Counted from the first letter of the stretch, positions 18,065 through 27,260 are shown. The stretch: 64,000 bases of DNA from Oscillospiraceae bacterium (GCA_015063905.1 SVTF01000002.1:55289-119288); one strand, 5' to 3'. The notes: generated by a model from the sequence alone, not told the origin. Made by a program: numbers and translations.

Positions 18065-19384
18065 TCAGAATATCGGATAACCCGCCTTGGTGTGAGCCTC
18101 GATAAGCTCGTCAACGAGGGCGACTATCTCGTCGGTGGAGAGCTGCGCGCCCGTGTGAGGGTCCATCATTGCCGCCTGATAGAGTGTTTCGCGGCTACCG
18201 GTGTGCGCTGCCTCGATAGTCAACATCTGGGGATAGATGTTGGTAGAGTTCATTGCAGCGAGCTGTAAGGGAAGCTCGCCAACAAAGGTGGGAGTTACGC
18301 CGTTTGCGTCAACCAAGCAGGGAACCTCAACGCAAGCCTTTTGGGGCAGGTTGGTGATAAGTCCGTTGTTGATAACGTTACCGCCTATCTTATAGGGAAC
18401 GTTTGTGACCATTGCTTCCATTATGCGGGAAGCGTACTCATTGGAGCGTACATGCTGAACGTTACCGCCCGCCATAAGCTCTTCTTTTTGCGTTTTCCAC
18501 CTTGCTATCTGGTTGATGCAGCGACGAGGATATTCGTCAAGCGGAATGTTGAATTTTTCGATAAGATCCTCACGTCCGGGCTTAATGTAAAAGGGATTGT
18601 ATTCAGCGTTGTGCTCGGAGCTCTCGGTGCAGTAATATCCCAGCTTATCTATGTAGTCATATCTGACCATATCCTTGTGCTTTTCATCGGCGTTTTTAAG
18701 CTTAGCTAAGCGGCGGATCTCGGGATAGAGATCGTTGCCGTCCTTATCGGTGATTTCAAGCAACCAAGCCATATGGTTGATACCTGCGATCTTTTCCTTG
18801 CGACCCTCAACCTTGTCGCTCATTCCAAGTGCGTTAAGCAGGTCGCGGGAGCATACCTGAACACTATGGCAAAGACCAACGGTCTTGACACCTGTATATC
18901 TCTGCATATATCCGGAAATGATAGCCATGGGGTTAGTGTAATTCAAGAACCAAGCGTTAGGGCACACTTCTTCCATATCGCGTGCAAAATCTTTGAGCAC
19001 GTGAATTGTGCGCATACCCCTCATAATGCCGCCGATACCCAGCGTGTCGGCAATGGTCTGGCGAAGGCCGTACTTTTTGGGTACTTCAAAGTCAATAATA
19101 GTGCAGGGGTCATAGAGACCGACCTGAATGGCATTAACAACGAAATCCGCTCCGCGGAGGGCATCCTTGCGCTGCTCAACACCAAGGTATTTCTTAACCG
19201 TTGCGCGACCTTGGTTGATAGAATTGTTCATTGCGCAGATGAGGAGATAGGATTCCTCAAGACGCTCGCCGTCAATATCGTAAAGTGCTATCTCAACGTC
19301 GCTGAACACTTCACACATCATGGTATCACCGAGGACGTTTTTTGAGAAAATAGTGCTTCCTGCACCCATAAATGTAATTTTCAT
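18065..19384 (-). CDS. melA: Alpha-galactosidase/alpha-glucosidase of glycoside hydrolase family 4 (MelA-like)
   Basis: A 439-residue NAD- and Mn-dependent GH4 enzyme. The N-terminus KITFMGAGSTIFSKNVLGD is the Rossmann loop, close to that of E. coli MelA; ADFVVNAIQVG and DTLGIGGIMRGMRTI follow, NYTNPMA is conserved, and the metal ligand region reads VGLCHSVQ as in MelA. GH4 members also include alpha-glucosidases and alpha-glucuronidases, so the exact substrate is open; the MelA-like motifs favour alpha-galactosides. It is divergent from an AraC regulator that probably controls it. No transporter lies in the locus. Confidence 0.88.
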   Translation of the reverse strand: MKITFMGAGSTIFSKNVLGDTMMCEVFSDVEIALYDIDGERLEESYLLICAMNNSINQGRATVKKYLGVEQRKDALRGADFVVNAIQVGLYDPCTIIDFEVPKKYGLRQTIADTLGIGGIMRGMRTIHVLKDFARDMEEVCPNAWFLNYTNPMAIISGYMQRYTGVKTVGLCHSVQVCSRDLLNALGMSDKVEGRKEKIAGINHMAWLLEITDKDGNDLYPEIRRLAKLKNADEKHKDMVRYDYIDKLGYYCTESSEHNAEYNPFYIKPGREDLIEKFNIPLDEYPRRCINQIARWKTQKEELMAGGNVQHVRSNEYASRIMEAMVTNVPYKIGGNVINNGLITNLPQKACVEVPCLVDANGVTPTFVGELPLQLAAMNSTNIYPQMLTIEAAHTGSRETLYQAAMMDPHTGAQLSTDEIVALVDELIEAHTKAGYPIF

Positions 19385-19423
19385 ATAGATTCACCTTTCA
19401 TTAATAGTTAGAATTGCAATTAC

Positions 19424-19491
19424 ATTATAGCTCGTTTTTTTAAAAAAATCTATTGTATAAAGTAACAAATGTGTGGTATAATGTAACTAAT
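19424..19491. promoter_or_regulatory. Divergent melA/araC control region
   Basis: On the plus strand, TTGTAT (19453), 18 bp and TATAAT (19477) serve the AraC gene. On the minus strand TATAAT (complement of 19424-19429) lacks a good -35, as expected for an activator-dependent melA promoter. Two direct repeats GTAACAAAT (19462) and GTAACTAAT (19483) are 21 bp apart, two helical turns, a spacing typical of AraC-family sites. Regulator binding here is inference. Confidence 0.6.
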
Positions 19492-19512
19492 TTCAACCGC
19501 GGAGGCAGTATT

Positions 19513-20271
19513 ATGGGAGACCAACTATTAACAAATCGACATTTTTCGGATCTTAATCCGCTTTTTTATGGCAGAGAGAAATGTGAACGCGGACATGCAT
19601 TTGGTCCGGCAATACGAAAATATACGCTGATACATTACGTTGAAAGCGGATGTGGAATATTCTGCAAGGGCGGAAAGGAATACACCGTGAATGCGGGAGA
19701 GATGTTCATAATTTTGCCTGACGAGGTCACTTTTTATAAGGCTGACGAAAATGACCCTTGGATGTACCGTTGGGTAGGCTTTGACGGCGCGATAAGCGAA
19801 ACATTTTCCTCGCTTTCTCCTGTTATGCCTGTATCTGACGAGGTCTTTCCAAGAGTATCGGAAGAAATAAAGGAAAAGGGTATTTTGGAATATACGCTTG
19901 CATCGCAATTATTTGTGCTTGTGGCAAACATCACGTCCATAGAATCCGGGCGTTCCGGCGGATATGTTAGACGCGTAAAGGACTATATCAAATCATCATA
20001 TATGCGGAGCATCCGTGTTGAGGAGATAGCGGAGAGCCTCAATCTTGACAGAAGATATCTTTCGAGAATTTTCAAAAATGAGACGGGTCGTACAATACAG
20101 GATTACATAATATCGGTAAGAATGAAGGAGGCAAAGCGACTGCTTGACGAAGGGTACGGCGTTTGCGAAACTGCAAACTTTTGCGGTTATTCGGATTATT
20201 CTAATTTTTTTAAGCTGTTCAGCAGAGAGTGTGGAGAAAGCCCATCAAAATACAGGAAAAAAGTAATATAG
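19513..20271 (+). CDS. AraC-family transcriptional regulator, likely for melA
   Basis: A 252-residue regulator. The N-terminal half is a cupin-like sensor (YVESGCGIFCKGGKEYTVNAGEMF, then PWMYRWVGFDG), and residues about 165-252 are the double helix-turn-helix domain (RVEEIAESLNLDRRYLSRIF and ETANFCGYSDYSNFFKLFSR). It resembles MsmR/RafR-type activators of alpha-galactoside genes. The start at 19513 follows GGAGG and replaces the upstream Met of the ORF track. Divergence from the GH4 gene supports local control in response to sugar. Confidence 0.88.
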   Translation: MGDQLLTNRHFSDLNPLFYGREKCERGHAFGPAIRKYTLIHYVESGCGIFCKGGKEYTVNAGEMFIILPDEVTFYKADENDPWMYRWVGFDGAISETFSSLSPVMPVSDEVFPRVSEEIKEKGILEYTLASQLFVLVANITSIESGRSGGYVRRVKDYIKSSYMRSIRVEEIAESLNLDRRYLSRIFKNETGRTIQDYIISVRMKEAKRLLDEGYGVCETANFCGYSDYSNFFKLFSRECGESPSKYRKKVI

Positions 20272-20275
20272 AAAA

Positions 20276-20298
20276 AAGCGCTTGTTATACAAGCGCTT
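20276..20298. terminator. Bidirectional terminator between convergent AraC genes
   Basis: AAGCGCTTG and CAAGCGCTT pair across TTATA. The minus strand continues into TTTTTTC, so it works best for the gene at 20304. Confidence 0.8.
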
Positions 20299-20303
20299 CT
20301 AAT

Positions 20304-21155
20304 TTAGGTTACCAAACGGTATTCTGTTGGAGACAAGCCGTGATATGCCTTGAAGGTTTTGGCAAAAAACTGCGCGTCAGAATAGCCGCACATATTGGCA
20401 ATCTGCTTTATTGGAAGATCTGTGGAGCGCAGAAGGTCGGTAGCGCAAGACATGCGGAGATCAAGTATATGCCGCGTGGGTGTAATTCCCATCTGCTTTT
20501 TAAAAAGGAAATTGTATCTTGAAACGCTTAGGTGCTCAATGGCGGCGAGCTTGGGTATCTTTATTTCAGTGTTATAGTACTCTGTAATATATTTTATGGA
20601 ACTTGATAGCATGTTATATTCCGCGCCGCCCCTGGCGGTTGCTCGGGCAACTGTGATCAGCAACCTTTCAAGCAGTGCCGAAAGCTCTCGGTCTCTGAAT
20701 CTATCGTTTTTTGTATAGGCATCGAATATGCTTTGGAAACGCTGCGGAATATGGTTGTTTTTTGCGGCGCGGTGGATGCAGGGAAAGTAATCAAGACCGT
20801 ATTGCTCCGCGCGCAAAGCCGCTTCACTGCCCGTAAAATGTGCCCAAAGATATACCAAACGTTCGCCGCCCGAATAATAATAGCTATACGGTTGATTTGC
20901 GGGGAACAGGACAACACTGCCCGCGGGAGCGTTTATTACCTTTTCTCCATCAGGAATACAAAGATTTCCGTGCGTAACATACAAAAGATATGTGTCAAGA
21001 CGACCTTGGGCGTTGTTTGTTGTGAACGGAAGTGAAGCGTCTACACAGCCTGCGCAATTAATCATAAGCGGCAAGTCGAACGACTCCACACTGCAGTACG
21101 AATATGGCCCTTTGTTTTTGTCGTCGGTAAAAGAATTGTATCCAAAGCTCCCCAT
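20304..21155 (-). CDS. AraC-family transcriptional regulator
   Basis: A 283-residue protein. The N-terminal cupin region has YLLYVTHGNLCIPDG, GSVVLFPANQPYSYYYSGG and YLWAHFTGS, typical of sugar-responsive AraC sensors. The C-terminal HTH pair is LAAIEHLSVSRYNFLFKKQM and QIANMCGYSDAQFFAKTFKA. It is divergent from the Gfo/Idh/MocA dehydrogenase gene, so that gene is the likely target. It has a consensus-like minus-strand promoter at 21224-21252. The effector is unknown. Confidence 0.88.
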   Translation of the reverse strand: MGSFGYNSFTDDKNKGPYSYCSVESFDLPLMINCAGCVDASLPFTTNNAQGRLDTYLLYVTHGNLCIPDGEKVINAPAGSVVLFPANQPYSYYYSGGERLVYLWAHFTGSEAALRAEQYGLDYFPCIHRAAKNNHIPQRFQSIFDAYTKNDRFRDRELSALLERLLITVARATARGGAEYNMLSSSIKYITEYYNTEIKIPKLAAIEHLSVSRYNFLFKKQMGITPTRHILDLRMSCATDLLRSTDLPIKQIANMCGYSDAQFFAKTFKAYHGLSPTEYRLVT

Positions 21156-21223
21156 AAATCCTCCAGGACAGTAAAATAATACACGTCATAGCGAAAAAAA
21201 TCGCTTGAATTATATACGGTTTT

Positions 21224-21252
21224 ATTATATCATAGAATCATAAAACAGTCAA
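21224..21252 (-). promoter_or_regulatory. Minus-strand promoter of the second AraC gene
   Basis: Reading the minus strand: TTGACT, 17 bp, TATAAT, about 70 bp upstream of the start codon. Confidence 0.7.
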
Positions 21253-21285
21253 TAACTACAAATGACTTTTACAAGGAGAGAAATT

Positions 21286-22557
21286 ATGAGTGCAAAAAAG
21301 GTAATAGTGATCGGTTGCGGAAACAGAGGAAAGACCTACACTGATATTATGTCAAACGAGTTTGCAGGCGAGTTTGAGGTGGTTGCGGTTGCCGAGCCGA
21401 TAGAAGATAGGCGCGAATATATGAGAAAAAAGCATTGCATTCCCGCCGAGATGTGCTTTGAAAGCTGGGAGCCGCTTTTAGAGATGGAAAAGTTTGCGGA
21501 CGTGGCGCTTATCGCTACCATGGACCGAGACCATTATGCTCCTGCCATGGCGGCTATTGAAAAAGGATACGACCTTATGCTCGAAAAGCCTATGTCGCCT
21601 TCTCCCGAAGAGTGTAGGGCGATACAGCACGCCGCGGAGCAAAAGGGCGTGTTTGTGCTTGTATGCCACGTTTTGCGCTTTACCAAATTCTTTAAGGCGC
21701 TCAAAAACATGATAGACGACGGCGAAGTTGGAAGGGTCATGGCTATTCAGCACTTAGAGGGCGTTGGAGACGTACATCATAGCCATAGCTTTGTTCGCGG
21801 AAACTGGGGAAACAGTGACAGGAGCTCTTGTATGATATTGCAGAAATCGTGTCACGATATGGATATACTTGCATGGATGATAGGCAAGAAGTGCACGTCT
21901 GTTCAAAGCTACGGAACGCTTTCTTACTTCAGACGCGAAAACGCTCCCGAGGGTTCTCCGGAAAGGTGTATAGACGGATGTCCTGTCGCCGACACGTGCC
22001 CTTATAATGCCGTAAAGCTTTACGTTGAGGAGCCTAACAAATGGTTTGGACCCGCCGCTACCAAAAAAATACATCCTACGCAAGAGGATTACGAGCGCTC
22101 CGCAAGGGAGACGCAGTTTGGCAAGTGTGTTTTCAAATGCGATAATAACGTAGTAGACCATCAGGTAGTTAATCTGCGATTTGGCGACGACGTGCTGGTG
22201 GATTTCTGCATGAGTGCTTTTACAAGAGGCGGACGAGTTTTGCGCATAATGGGAACAAAGGGCGAGATAAATGCCGTTATGGACGGAAATAAGATCGAAA
22301 TATACGATTTCATAACGCGGGAGAGAAGAACGGTTGATGTTGACTCCAAATCGGGAAATGAAACGATAATGGGCGGACATGGTGGAGGAGATAGCGGCAT
22401 AGTTTTAGCGCTTCTTGATCTTCTTAACGGCAAAAAATCAAAATCCATCTGTGAGATAAAAGAATCCTGCGATAGCCATATGATAGCCTTTGCCGCGGAA
22501 AAGGCAAGGGTAGAGGGGACTATTATCGATATGCGGAGCTTTGATAGCGAATACTAA
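21286..22557 (+). CDS. Gfo/Idh/MocA-family oxidoreductase
   Basis: A 423-residue NAD(P)-dependent sugar or inositol dehydrogenase-like protein. The Rossmann loop VIVIGCGNRGKTY is N-terminal, the catalytic-lysine motif of the family is LEKPMSPSPEEC, and the substrate region carries SCHDMDILAWMIG. A cysteine-rich insertion (CIDGCPVADTCPYNAVKLY) follows at about 235, which occurs in one subgroup of the family; whether it binds metal is unknown. The start at 21286 has AAGGAGAG. Position beside AraC and GH4 genes points to oligosaccharide or glycoside breakdown. Confidence 0.88.
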   Translation: MSAKKVIVIGCGNRGKTYTDIMSNEFAGEFEVVAVAEPIEDRREYMRKKHCIPAEMCFESWEPLLEMEKFADVALIATMDRDHYAPAMAAIEKGYDLMLEKPMSPSPEECRAIQHAAEQKGVFVLVCHVLRFTKFFKALKNMIDDGEVGRVMAIQHLEGVGDVHHSHSFVRGNWGNSDRSSCMILQKSCHDMDILAWMIGKKCTSVQSYGTLSYFRRENAPEGSPERCIDGCPVADTCPYNAVKLYVEEPNKWFGPAATKKIHPTQEDYERSARETQFGKCVFKCDNNVVDHQVVNLRFGDDVLVDFCMSAFTRGGRVLRIMGTKGEINAVMDGNKIEIYDFITRERRTVDVDSKSGNETIMGGHGGGDSGIVLALLDLLNGKKSKSICEIKESCDSHMIAFAAEKARVEGTIIDMRSFDSEY

Positions 22558-22629
22558 ACGCAAAAAATGTAGACAATCGTCAAATAATTGCATAATCTGT
22601 AATAAGCGATCGCGATCGCAGTCGCAACA

Positions 22630-22658
22630 GAGCCCTTGGGCTTATAGCTCAAGGGCTC
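22630..22658 (+). promoter_or_regulatory. Hairpin ahead of the ZIP transporter gene
   Basis: GAGCCCTTG pairs with CAAGGGCTC over an 11-nt loop, 22 nt before the ATG. No T run follows. It could be a weak terminator of the preceding gene or a leader element; no known metal riboswitch pattern was recognised. Confidence 0.4.
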
Positions 22659-22679
22659 GAAATTTGAGGTGATCTGATT

Positions 22680-23426
22680 ATGCAGATAGTGATTTTAACG
22701 GCACTCGGTGTGGGCGGAGCAACTGTGCTTGGCGCGCTTGTCGGGTTCGTTTTTAAAGATATTTCGCAAAAATTCTCAAATATGGTGGTTTCATTCGCGG
22801 CGGGAATCATGCTTGCCGCCGCCGTGCTTGGACTTGTGGAGCCTGCTATCGAGTTCGGCGGCAGGTGGGGAGTGTTGATAGCGGTATTTGGCATCATGGT
22901 TGGAGGTGTGTGCATAAACTTATCGGATAAGCTTGTGCCGCATGTTCACAAGCTGGTTTGCGGAGAGGAGAATAAGGCGGGCAATAAAACGAGAGGGGTA
23001 TTGCTTTTCGTAATTGCGATAGCAATACATAATCTACCCGAGGGAATTGCCGCGGGAGTGGGATTTGGCTCGGGTGATGCCTCGGGCGCGCTGCTTATCG
23101 CGTGGGGAATTGCCTTGCATAATATTCCCGAGGGAATGGTAATTATTGCGCCGATGTTATCGGCGGGAATAAGCCCCAAAAAGACTTTTCTTTTGGCGTT
23201 GGCAACGGGATTCGCAGAGGTCGCGGGTACGCTTGTCGGGTATTTTGCCGTAAGTGTAGCAACGGCTATATTACCGTTTGCACTGTCCTTTGCGGGAGGC
23301 ACCATGCTATACGTAATATCCGAGGAGATGATCCCCGAAACACATTCCGGCAATGAGGCGTATCGGGTAACGTACGCGTTTCTTTGCGGGTTTTGCGTAA
23401 TGCTGATGCTTGATGCAATAATGTAA
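22680..23426 (+). CDS. ZIP-family divalent metal transporter
   Basis: A 248-residue membrane protein with about eight segments. The metal-binding transmembrane motifs are clear: IHNLPEGIAAGVGFG and, twenty residues on, ALHNIPEGMVIIAPML, the HNxPEG pair of the ZupT/GufA type. The short loop after segment three contains HVHKLVCGEE. Likely uptake of zinc or another divalent cation into the cytoplasm. It is a single-gene unit: a hairpin lies upstream and a strong terminator downstream. The start has GAGGTGA. Confidence 0.9.
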   Translation: MQIVILTALGVGGATVLGALVGFVFKDISQKFSNMVVSFAAGIMLAAAVLGLVEPAIEFGGRWGVLIAVFGIMVGGVCINLSDKLVPHVHKLVCGEENKAGNKTRGVLLFVIAIAIHNLPEGIAAGVGFGSGDASGALLIAWGIALHNIPEGMVIIAPMLSAGISPKKTFLLALATGFAEVAGTLVGYFAVSVATAILPFALSFAGGTMLYVISEEMIPETHSGNEAYRVTYAFLCGFCVMLMLDAIM

Positions 23427-23454
23427 GCGTTTGGTAAAACTGCCATATTTATTA

Positions 23455-23499
23455 CTTGGCGAAAAGTTGCATTTTGTTTGCAATTTCGCCAAGTTTTTT
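23455..23499 (+). terminator. Terminator after the ZIP gene
   Basis: CTTGGCGAAA and the complementary TTTCGCCAAG close a hairpin with an inner GCA/TGC pair, followed by TTTTTT. It directly abuts the purC promoter. Confidence 0.85.
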
Positions 23500-23500
23500 C

Positions 23501-23529
23501 TTGACACGGACGTGATAAAATAGTATAAT
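23501..23529 (+). promoter_or_regulatory. SigA-type promoter of purC
   Basis: TTGACA, 17 bp, TATAAT, 48 bp before the purC start codon. No purine riboswitch fits in this short leader. Confidence 0.85.
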
Positions 23530-23576
23530 GGAAAAGTAATATTTTTGATTATGCGCAAAGCGCGGGAGGATTAAAT

Positions 23577-24275
23577 ATGGAACTGCTTTACAAAGGAAAA
23601 ACAAAGGACGTTTACGCCCTTGAAAACGGCAACGTGCTGCTTAAGTTTAAAGACGATTGCACAGGTAAGGACGGAGTGTTCGATCCCGGTGAAAACAGCG
23701 TTGGACTTACTATTGACGGTATAGGTAAGGCAAACCTTCAGTCGTCTGTCTACTATTTCGAACTTTGCAAAAAGGCGGGCATCAAGACGCACTACGTTTC
23801 CGCAGACGTTGAAAACGCCACTATGGAGGTACTCCCCGCAGAGTGCTTTGGCAAGGCGCAGGGCGGTAACGGACTTGAGGTCATTTGCAGACTTGTGGCA
23901 ACGGGAAGCTTTATCCGTCGCTACGGTGAATACATAAAGAACGGAACAAGACTTGAGGGCGGTTACGTTGAGTGTACCTTCAAGAACGACGAAAAGGGCG
24001 ATCCGCTTGTTACGGGCGAGGGACTTGTTGCGCTTGGCATCATGACCCCCGAAATGTTCGAGAGCCTCAAAGCGCAGACTCTGGCTATCACGAAGATCGT
24101 TGCCGACGACCTTAAAACGCTTGGTCTTGACCTTTGGGATATCAAGTTTGAGTTCGGTTATAACAACGGTGAGGTCATTCTCATTGACGAGATAGCTTCG
24201 GGTAACATGCGCGTTTACCGCGGTGACACCATCGTTGACCCCGTTGAGCTTACCAAGATAATTAATAACAGATGA
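23577..24275 (+). CDS. purC: Phosphoribosylaminoimidazole-succinocarboxamide synthase (SAICAR synthetase)
   Basis: ATP-dependent ligase joining aspartate to CAIR in purine synthesis; 232 residues, the usual bacterial length. It begins [20 protein letters not shown], with the ATP-binding lysines, and contains [32 protein letters not shown] and [25 protein letters not shown] near the end. It stands alone here, away from other pur genes, with its own consensus promoter. A strong palindromic repeat follows the stop codon. Confidence 0.95.
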   Translation: MELLYKGKTKDVYALENGNVLLKFKDDCTGKDGVFDPGENSVGLTIDGIGKANLQSSVYYFELCKKAGIKTHYVSADVENATMEVLPAECFGKAQGGNGLEVICRLVATGSFIRRYGEYIKNGTRLEGGYVECTFKNDEKGDPLVTGEGLVALGIMTPEMFESLKAQTLAITKIVADDLKTLGLDLWDIKFEFGYNNGEVILIDEIASGNMRVYRGDTIVDPVELTKIINNR

Positions 24276-24287
24276 TATTTGGAATAT

Positions 24288-24371
24288 GGGGGAAGGGGAA
24301 AACTTCTAAAAAGAAGTTTTCCCCTTCCCCCATACCCCCAACCTCTTTCAAGAACTTTTTAGGCGGAGGGG
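24288..24371. repeat. Two-module palindromic repeat (A then B) after purC
   Basis: Module A pairs GGGGGAAGGGGAAAACTTCT with AGAAGTTTTCCCCTTCCCCC, a 20-bp perfect stem. Reverse module B follows as CCAACCTCTTTCAAGAACTTTTTAGG. This copy is in A-B orientation behind a gene, like those after ilvE and the GH79 gene. Confidence 0.85.
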
Positions 24372-24407
24372 ATGGTGGAAAAAATCATTTAATTGCGAAA
24401 AATCCTC

Positions 24408-24436
24408 TTGAAAAATGACAAAAAATAGTGTATAAT
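24408..24436 (+). promoter_or_regulatory. SigA-type promoter of prfC
   Basis: TTGAAA, 17 bp, TATAAT, about 58 bp upstream of the TTG start. Confidence 0.8.
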
Positions 24437-24494
24437 ATAGCGGTTGTAAAAAAATAAGTAAAATTTGATTGTTTTTTGATAAAAGGAGACTGTT

Positions 24495-26087
24495 TTGGCA
24501 GACTTGAAAAGAGAAATTGAAAGAAGACGAACGTTTGCGATAATTTCGCACCCTGACGCGGGTAAAACAACGCTGACGGAGAAGTTTTTGCTTTACGGAG
24601 GCGCGATACAGACCGCGGGCTCGGTCAAGGGCAAGCAGAGCGACAAACACGCCGTTTCCGACTGGATGGAGCTTGAAAAGCAGAGAGGAATCTCTGTTAC
24701 GTCGTCGGTTATGCAGTTCGAATACAACGGATATTGTGTAAATATACTTGATACCCCAGGCCACCAGGACTTCTCGGAGGACACCTACCGTACGCTCATG
24801 GCGGCGGATAGCGTGGTAATGGTCATTGACGCGGCAAAGGGTATAGAGCCGCAGACGCGTAAGCTTTTCCGCGTTGTAGCAAGCAGAAACATTCCGATAT
24901 TTACCTTTATTAATAAGCTCGACCGCGAGGCGCTGGATCCCTTTGATCTGCTTGACGAGCTTGAGAGCGAGTTTGGAATAGGCACGTATCCTATGAACTG
25001 GCCAATCTCCTGCGGACAGACGTTCAAGGGAGTTTATGACAGATGGAAAAAGCACATTCTCACCTTTGATAATTTCCACGGCGGACGCGAAAGACTCCGC
25101 GCCATCGAGTGCGACATAAACGACAGAGAAAGACTCGACGAGCTTATCACGCACGACCTTGCCGATACGCTTTGCGAGCAGGTCGAGCTGCTTGACGGCG
25201 CTTGCTTTGACTTCGATCTTAAAAAGGTGAGATGCGGAAAGCTTTCTCCCGTGTTTTTTGGCTCGGCGCTCAACAACTTCGGTATCGAGCCTTTTCTTGA
25301 GAGCTTTCTCGAGATGACCACGCCCCCGCTTGTGAGACAGACAATAAAGGGAGACGTCGATCCCTTCGACGAGCATTTTTCTGCGTTCGTATTCAAGATC
25401 CAGGCGAATATGAACAAGGCACACCGTGACCGTATCGCGTTTATGCGTATCTGCTCGGGCAAGTTCGAGAAGGGCAAAGAGTATTTGCACGTAAGACCCA
25501 ATAAAATGATAAAGCTGTCCCAGCCTCAGCAGATGATGGCGCAGGATAGAGAGATAATAAGCGAAGCGTATGCGGGTGACATCATCGGCGTGTTCGACCC
25601 CGGCATCTTTTCAATAGGCGACACGATATGCGAGCCGCCCATAAAGGTGGAATTTAAGGGTATTCCCACATTTGCGCCCGAGCATTTCGCCGTTATCGAG
25701 CAGATAGACTCCATGAAGCGCAAGCAGTTCCAGAAGGGAATGGAGCAGATCGCCGAGGAGGGCGCGATACAGATATTCTTCCTGCCCGACGCGGGTATGG
25801 AGCGAGTCATCGTGGGCGTTGTCGGTATGCTTCAGTTTGACGTGCTGAAATTCCGCTTGCAGAGCGAGTACGGCGTGGGATATTCAAGAATGGATATGCC
25901 GCACGATCAGATAAGATATATCGAAAAATGCCCCTGCGATCCCAAAAACCTCGTGCTTTCGGGCGATACGCGCAGAGTTGTTGACGTTCGCGGCAACAGC
26001 TTGCTCATCTTCCCCGGAACGTGGGCGATAAACTGGGCGCTTGAAAACAACCAAGGATTAGAGCTTTCGGAGTTCAACCGTTGGTGA
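24495..26087 (+). CDS. prfC: Peptide chain release factor 3
   Basis: Translational GTPase that recycles RF1/RF2 from the ribosome after peptide release. The GTPase motifs are HPDAGKTTLTEK (P-loop), DTPGHQDFSEDTYRTL (G3) and NKLDRE (G4); the RF3 hallmark AIQTAGSVKGKQSDKHAVSDW follows the P-loop. The 530-residue length is standard. The start is TTG at 24495, supported by AAAGGAG and by the family N-terminus (ADLKREIERRRTFAIISHPD). It is transcribed alone and ends at a strong hairpin. prfB is in the same window but in another unit. Confidence 0.95.
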   Translation: MADLKREIERRRTFAIISHPDAGKTTLTEKFLLYGGAIQTAGSVKGKQSDKHAVSDWMELEKQRGISVTSSVMQFEYNGYCVNILDTPGHQDFSEDTYRTLMAADSVVMVIDAAKGIEPQTRKLFRVVASRNIPIFTFINKLDREALDPFDLLDELESEFGIGTYPMNWPISCGQTFKGVYDRWKKHILTFDNFHGGRERLRAIECDINDRERLDELITHDLADTLCEQVELLDGACFDFDLKKVRCGKLSPVFFGSALNNFGIEPFLESFLEMTTPPLVRQTIKGDVDPFDEHFSAFVFKIQANMNKAHRDRIAFMRICSGKFEKGKEYLHVRPNKMIKLSQPQQMMAQDREIISEAYAGDIIGVFDPGIFSIGDTICEPPIKVEFKGIPTFAPEHFAVIEQIDSMKRKQFQKGMEQIAEEGAIQIFFLPDAGMERVIVGVVGMLQFDVLKFRLQSEYGVGYSRMDMPHDQIRYIEKCPCDPKNLVLSGDTRRVVDVRGNSLLIFPGTWAINWALENNQGLELSEFNRW

Positions 26088-26104
26088 ATGGTATAAATAA
26101 CAAG

Positions 26105-26135
26105 AATATCCCTCACGGAAGATGTGAGGGATATT
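26105..26135. terminator. Terminator between convergent prfC and lipoprotein genes
   Basis: AATATCCCTCAC and GTGAGGGATATT form a perfect 12-bp stem with a 7-nt loop, followed by TTAGCTTTTT. Suitable for both strands. Confidence 0.8.
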
Positions 26136-26143
26136 TTAGCTTT

Positions 26144-26968
26144 TTATTTGCCCGATCCTGTAAAAGTGACTGCCGCAGAGTACAAAGTGTAGTTCATAGA
26201 CCCAATCTGCAGCTTCTCCCAGTCGGCAGGTGAGCCGTCAAAGACGATGCTTTGGAGATTTGTGCAGTTGTAAAGCGCCATATCGGCGATGGATGTGATT
26301 TTGGCGGAAAGGGTAAGCGTTTGCGCCTGGTTGGCTGCGGGGTAGGAGATCAGCACGGTGCGATCGGCAGAGTAGAGAACCCCATCTATGTCGCGGTAGA
26401 CTCTGTTGCTGCTATCTACCATAATGTATACAAGATTGGAGCAACCGCCAAACGCCATATCTCCGATGCTTGTAACAGTGGACGGGATCTGTACTGTGCG
26501 GATACTTTCGTTTTCAAAAAAGGCTCTTGCTTCAATGCATGTGACAATATCCCCCGAAGGACTCTTTGCGGGGATGATCACCGATTGATCTGTGTACGTT
26601 CCGATGCCAACTACGCAACACGTGCCGTTGCCGTACGAATAATACTGTAAAGAGGGAACCGGTTCCGGAGTTACAGCGTCGGTCTCGGTCTCACTTTCGG
26701 TTGTGTCTTCGGGTTGGTCTTGTGTGATAGCATCGGTTTCTTCCGGGAGAGATTCATTCGTTTGCTCTTGGCTTTGAGTTTCCTGGGGTAAAGGAGAATT
26801 GTGAGTGCCCGCATCGGCTGTACCTGTTTCGGTAACTGTAGAGCTTTCGGTGTCGCTTTCCTTTTGAGTCCCATTGGTCTTGCGTTTGCTGCATGATGGG
26901 AGCAAAATGGCGCACAAAAGGCATAGGATAAGTATAGCCGCGATGCGCGATAAAGTTATTCTTTTCAT
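26144..26968 (-). CDS. Lipoprotein with BspA-type leucine-rich repeats
   Basis: A 274-residue surface lipoprotein. The signal peptide KRITLSRIAAILILCLLCAI ends in the lipobox LLPSC. A Ser/Thr/Glu-rich linker (about 30-95) follows, then LRR_5/BspA-like units such as SIRTVQIPSTVTSIGDMAF and LTLSAKITSIADMALYNCTN. Such repeats usually mediate binding or adhesion outside the cell. The start at 26968 is chosen because the signal peptide begins there with a GAGG site; the extra 40 residues of the ORF track are not needed. The ligand is unknown. Confidence 0.85.
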   Translation of the reverse strand: MKRITLSRIAAILILCLLCAILLPSCSKRKTNGTQKESDTESSTVTETGTADAGTHNSPLPQETQSQEQTNESLPEETDAITQDQPEDTTESETETDAVTPEPVPSLQYYSYGNGTCCVVGIGTYTDQSVIIPAKSPSGDIVTCIEARAFFENESIRTVQIPSTVTSIGDMAFGGCSNLVYIMVDSSNRVYRDIDGVLYSADRTVLISYPAANQAQTLTLSAKITSIADMALYNCTNLQSIVFDGSPADWEKLQIGSMNYTLYSAAVTFTGSGK

Positions 26969-27020
26969 ATCAAACCTCGATTGGTGTATAAATTTTGTGG
27001 TGTTTGCAAACCCTAAAAAA

Positions 27021-27049
27021 ATTATAACAACGGATATTCGCAAAGTCAA
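27021..27049 (-). promoter_or_regulatory. Minus-strand promoter of the LRR lipoprotein gene
   Basis: Minus strand: TTGACT, 17 bp, TATAAT, about 50 bp upstream of the start codon. Confidence 0.75.
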
Positions 27050-27193
27050 ACAAAACTGTACGACCCAAACTGCCCGTATTCGTGCCAATATGATAGGAAA
27101 TCAGTGCGCATCTACCATATATGACAAGGAGCTACACAAAAAAGTTTTCGACAGCTTTTGCGGGATAATATATGGGCGAAAGCGCGCAAACTA

Positions 27194-27222
27194 TTGACAA
27201 AACTGCATTTTTGTGCTAAAAT
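27194..27222 (+). promoter_or_regulatory. Promoter of the cytidylate-kinase-like gene
   Basis: TTGACA, 17 bp, TAAAAT, 38 bp before the start codon. Confidence 0.7.
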
Positions 27223-27260
27223 GATATTGAATTATAATGACTGTGGCAAAGGAGGAGCCT

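Noticed and set aside
22558-22679. Metal riboswitch ahead of the ZIP gene
   Set aside because: Only one simple hairpin is present and the yybP-ykoY or NiCo consensus is not seen.
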